The notes beneath the pieces are model-generated. The model was not told where the DNA came from. It saw only the letters and a list, made by a program, of their open reading frames with translations, and ran no database searches. The translations under genes were made by a program, and so were the position numbers. Of a stretch of DNA of 33,817 nt, positions 32,416 through 33,817 are shown piece after piece. Position 1 is the stretch's first letter; each line of letters begins with the position of its first letter. This stretch comes from CAYJSJ01 sp964373065 (GTDB taxonomy: Bacteria > Patescibacteriota > Gracilibacteria > Peribacterales > Peribacteraceae), in the NCBI GenBank assembly GCA_964373065.1, contig CAYJSJ010000014.1, positions 1 through 33,817 on the forward strand, given 5' to 3'.

Positions 32416-32778
32416 ATGCACCGCATTCAGCTATTGCTGGCAACGCTCGCCGCATCCCTCGTCACAATGATCGCGGTGTTCTCCATTGAACATTTTTCCA
32501 CGGGATTCAGAAGTGCTTCTGCACCGTCGCATGCCAGTGCCCCTGCCGAAGTAACACCTATGTCTGATGATGTACTCGGCTCCCCTGTCGTACGCTACCA
32601 AAGTGATTCACTCCGCTATGTTTTGACGTATCCGGGAACGTGGAACCTCGATGACACGCATACGAACGCCCCGCTCGATACGCTCTCTGATGCGCGGGGA
32701 ACTCTGCAAATCACAATCACACGCGATGAAGCGACGGACACATTCTTACTGAGCGTTACATCGCAAAGCGACGAGTGA
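32416..32778 (+). CDS. Small membrane-anchored extracytoplasmic protein, unknown
   Basis: 120 residues. One N-terminal helix (~5-26) acts as an uncleaved anchor or signal, followed by a Ser/Ala/Pro linker and a small beta-rich domain (~58-118; SLRYVLTYPGTWNLDD) that resembles the start of PsbP-like domains. It has the best promoter in the window and is followed after 12 bp by the SLH-protein gene. Likely a surface protein; function unknown. Confidence 0.7.
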   Translation: MHRIQLLLATLAASLVTMIAVFSIEHFSTGFRSASAPSHASAPAEVTPMSDDVLGSPVVRYQSDSLRYVLTYPGTWNLDDTHTNAPLDTLSDARGTLQITITRDEATDTFLLSVTSQSDE

Positions 32779-32784
32779 TACACT
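32776..32784 (+). promoter_or_regulatory. Extended -10 of the SLH gene, overlapping the previous stop
   Basis: TG-A-TACACT. The TGA here is the stop codon of the 32416 gene. Six nt separate the hexamer from the ATG at 32791, predicting a leaderless internal transcript. Confidence 0.5.
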
Positions 32785-32790
32785 AACGAC

Positions 32791-33756
32791 ATGTCGCATA
32801 CGCAGAAGAAGGTTTCGCTGTTTGTTGCAGGTCTCTTGGGGCTTGCTTCGCTTGCCGCCGTTTCTTCTCTTTCCCTCGGTGCCAGTAACCTCGCGGGGCT
32901 GCGAGAGATCACCATTCGTCCGTACGGAGATTTCACGATCGATCCCGGTGAAACGCTTCTGATGACCGCCGAAGGAAATTATGCAACGTACACCGTTCCC
33001 ATCCAAACGACGTGGCGTCTCGTAAACGGTTCGGAGCTCGGTTGGCTGGATGAACACTGCAGCGAGACGCAGTCGTGTGCGTTCCATGCGGGAGAGCAGG
33101 GAGGAGAAGCTCGCATCTTCATAGAAGCAGGCGGGCATATCGACGAGCAGACCATTACCATCCGTGCGCCTGCCGCACCTGCCCCGTTCGATAATCCATT
33201 TTCAGATTCACTCCCCGACTGGGCGGGCAGATCGATCGTCGAACTGAAACATCGGAGCATCGTACGCGGGTACGAAGACGGAACCTACGGTGCGGGCGAT
33301 CTTTTGACGCGCGGACAGCTTCTCACGGTTTTTTACCGCACGCTGCTCAGTCTGGGCATGGAACCTCTCGATGAATGCAGAAAGGAATATACGGATGTGC
33401 CTATCGGCCATTATGCATATGAAGCTGCGTGTCTCTTCCGGAGCCGCGGCTGGAGTGATGCTCTCGCCACGCTGCAACCGGAGACACCGGTGAGCCGCGG
33501 CGAGACAGCCTCGCTCATCAACCGCGTCCTCGGTCCCGATCTTCTTGCTAGCAAAAACCTGCGGCTCGGTTCTGTTCTCAGAGAAGGGCAGCGATTTTCT
33601 GATGTGTCCCCCGCGCATGTTTCATTCGGCGACAGTGCCGTCATGCGTGCAATGGGGATAATGAAAGGAGACCCAGGTGGAACATTTGGCCCAGAAAGGA
33701 CATTGAACCGCGCTGAAGCGGCTACGATCTTCTATAGGGTGATGCAGGGGTTGTAG
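32791..33756 (+). CDS. S-layer-homology (SLH) domain surface protein
   Basis: 321 residues. A signal peptide (~1-30, hydrophobic VSLFVAGLLGLASLAAVSSLSL) leads into an Ig-like beta domain (~38-128; one Cys pair, CSETQSC), a short AP-rich linker, and three SLH modules (~137-195, ~200-255, ~265-320). Each module has the FSD...WA/HYAYEA start and the GY.DGTYG/GDPGGTFGP and TR.Q or NRAEAATIFYR endings. SLH modules bind cell-wall polymers such as pyruvylated glycans. This is a short anchored protein; the N-terminal domain is probably the exposed part. Confidence 0.9.
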   Translation: MSHTQKKVSLFVAGLLGLASLAAVSSLSLGASNLAGLREITIRPYGDFTIDPGETLLMTAEGNYATYTVPIQTTWRLVNGSELGWLDEHCSETQSCAFHAGEQGGEARIFIEAGGHIDEQTITIRAPAAPAPFDNPFSDSLPDWAGRSIVELKHRSIVRGYEDGTYGAGDLLTRGQLLTVFYRTLLSLGMEPLDECRKEYTDVPIGHYAYEAACLFRSRGWSDALATLQPETPVSRGETASLINRVLGPDLLASKNLRLGSVLREGQRFSDVSPAHVSFGDSAVMRAMGIMKGDPGGTFGPERTLNRAEAATIFYRVMQGL

Positions 33757-33762
33757 GAGATA

Positions 33763-33817
33763 GGGAAATGGGGAAATGGGGAAATGGGGAAATGGGGAAA
33801 TGGGGAAATGGGGAAAT
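33763..33817. repeat. (GGGGAAAT)n octamer array at the window end
   Basis: Seven tandem octamers (the first lacks one G), continuing past the window, 7 bp after the SLH gene stop. No gene seen here. Confidence 0.92.

Overview
The window reads as chromosomal DNA of a Patescibacteria (Candidate Phyla Radiation) bacterium. My best guess is the Peregrinibacteria/Peribacteria side, but that placement is inferred. The clues are moderate-to-high GC, a short AlaRS without its C-terminal domain, a tmRNA with a long degenerate tag, an SLH-domain surface protein, small repeats between genes, and many proteins I can place only by a single domain. TGA is used as a normal stop, which argues against the UGA-recoding lineages (Absconditabacteria, Gracilibacteria). 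The scaffold has two runs of exactly 100 N. Each is flanked by an identical 55-bp sequence, so both are assembler joins and not measured gaps.

Layout. 1-2000: a Fic-family gene between two copies of a 114-bp repeat, one of which ends 7 nt inside the 3' end of the tmRNA gene. 2000-6050: a membrane histidine kinase with an EF-hand-like loop, two small genes (one STAS-like) and alaS. 6100-8712: a membrane protein and a GT-C-like glycosyltransferase in one frame, separated by a single stop. 8792-12236: a THUMP/Trm11-like RNA methyltransferase, the first gap, and an overlapping pair made of a small membrane protein and an HTTM-DCC fusion. 12240-15510: tRNA-Asn with a duplicated 5' piece, then an accessory-looking group (large helical protein, NYN nuclease, GIY-YIG nuclease, possible HNH remnant). 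15499-21433: divergent M14 and M3 peptidases, then an HD hydrolase overlapping an SF2 helicase. 21321-26423: RecJ, a DEAD-box RNA helicase and an ANL adenylating enzyme. 26583-30490: a lipoprotein, a serine-rich protein, a three-gene cassette with a perfect 176-bp internal duplication and a TPR protein, the second gap, and the N-terminal stump of an MGMT gene. 30549-33817: an O-antigen-ligase-like protein divergent from a small membrane-anchored protein and an SLH protein, ending in an octamer repeat that runs off the window.

The strongest general signal is in the promoters. At about ten genes a -10 element, usually extended (TGnTAnnnT), lies only 6-11 nt before the start codon, with no Shine-Dalgarno. 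That predicts widespread leaderless mRNAs. The best candidate functional modules are the overlapping HD hydrolase/SF2 helicase pair, the HTTM-DCC pair, and the three-gene cassette whose first and third proteins share an identical domain.
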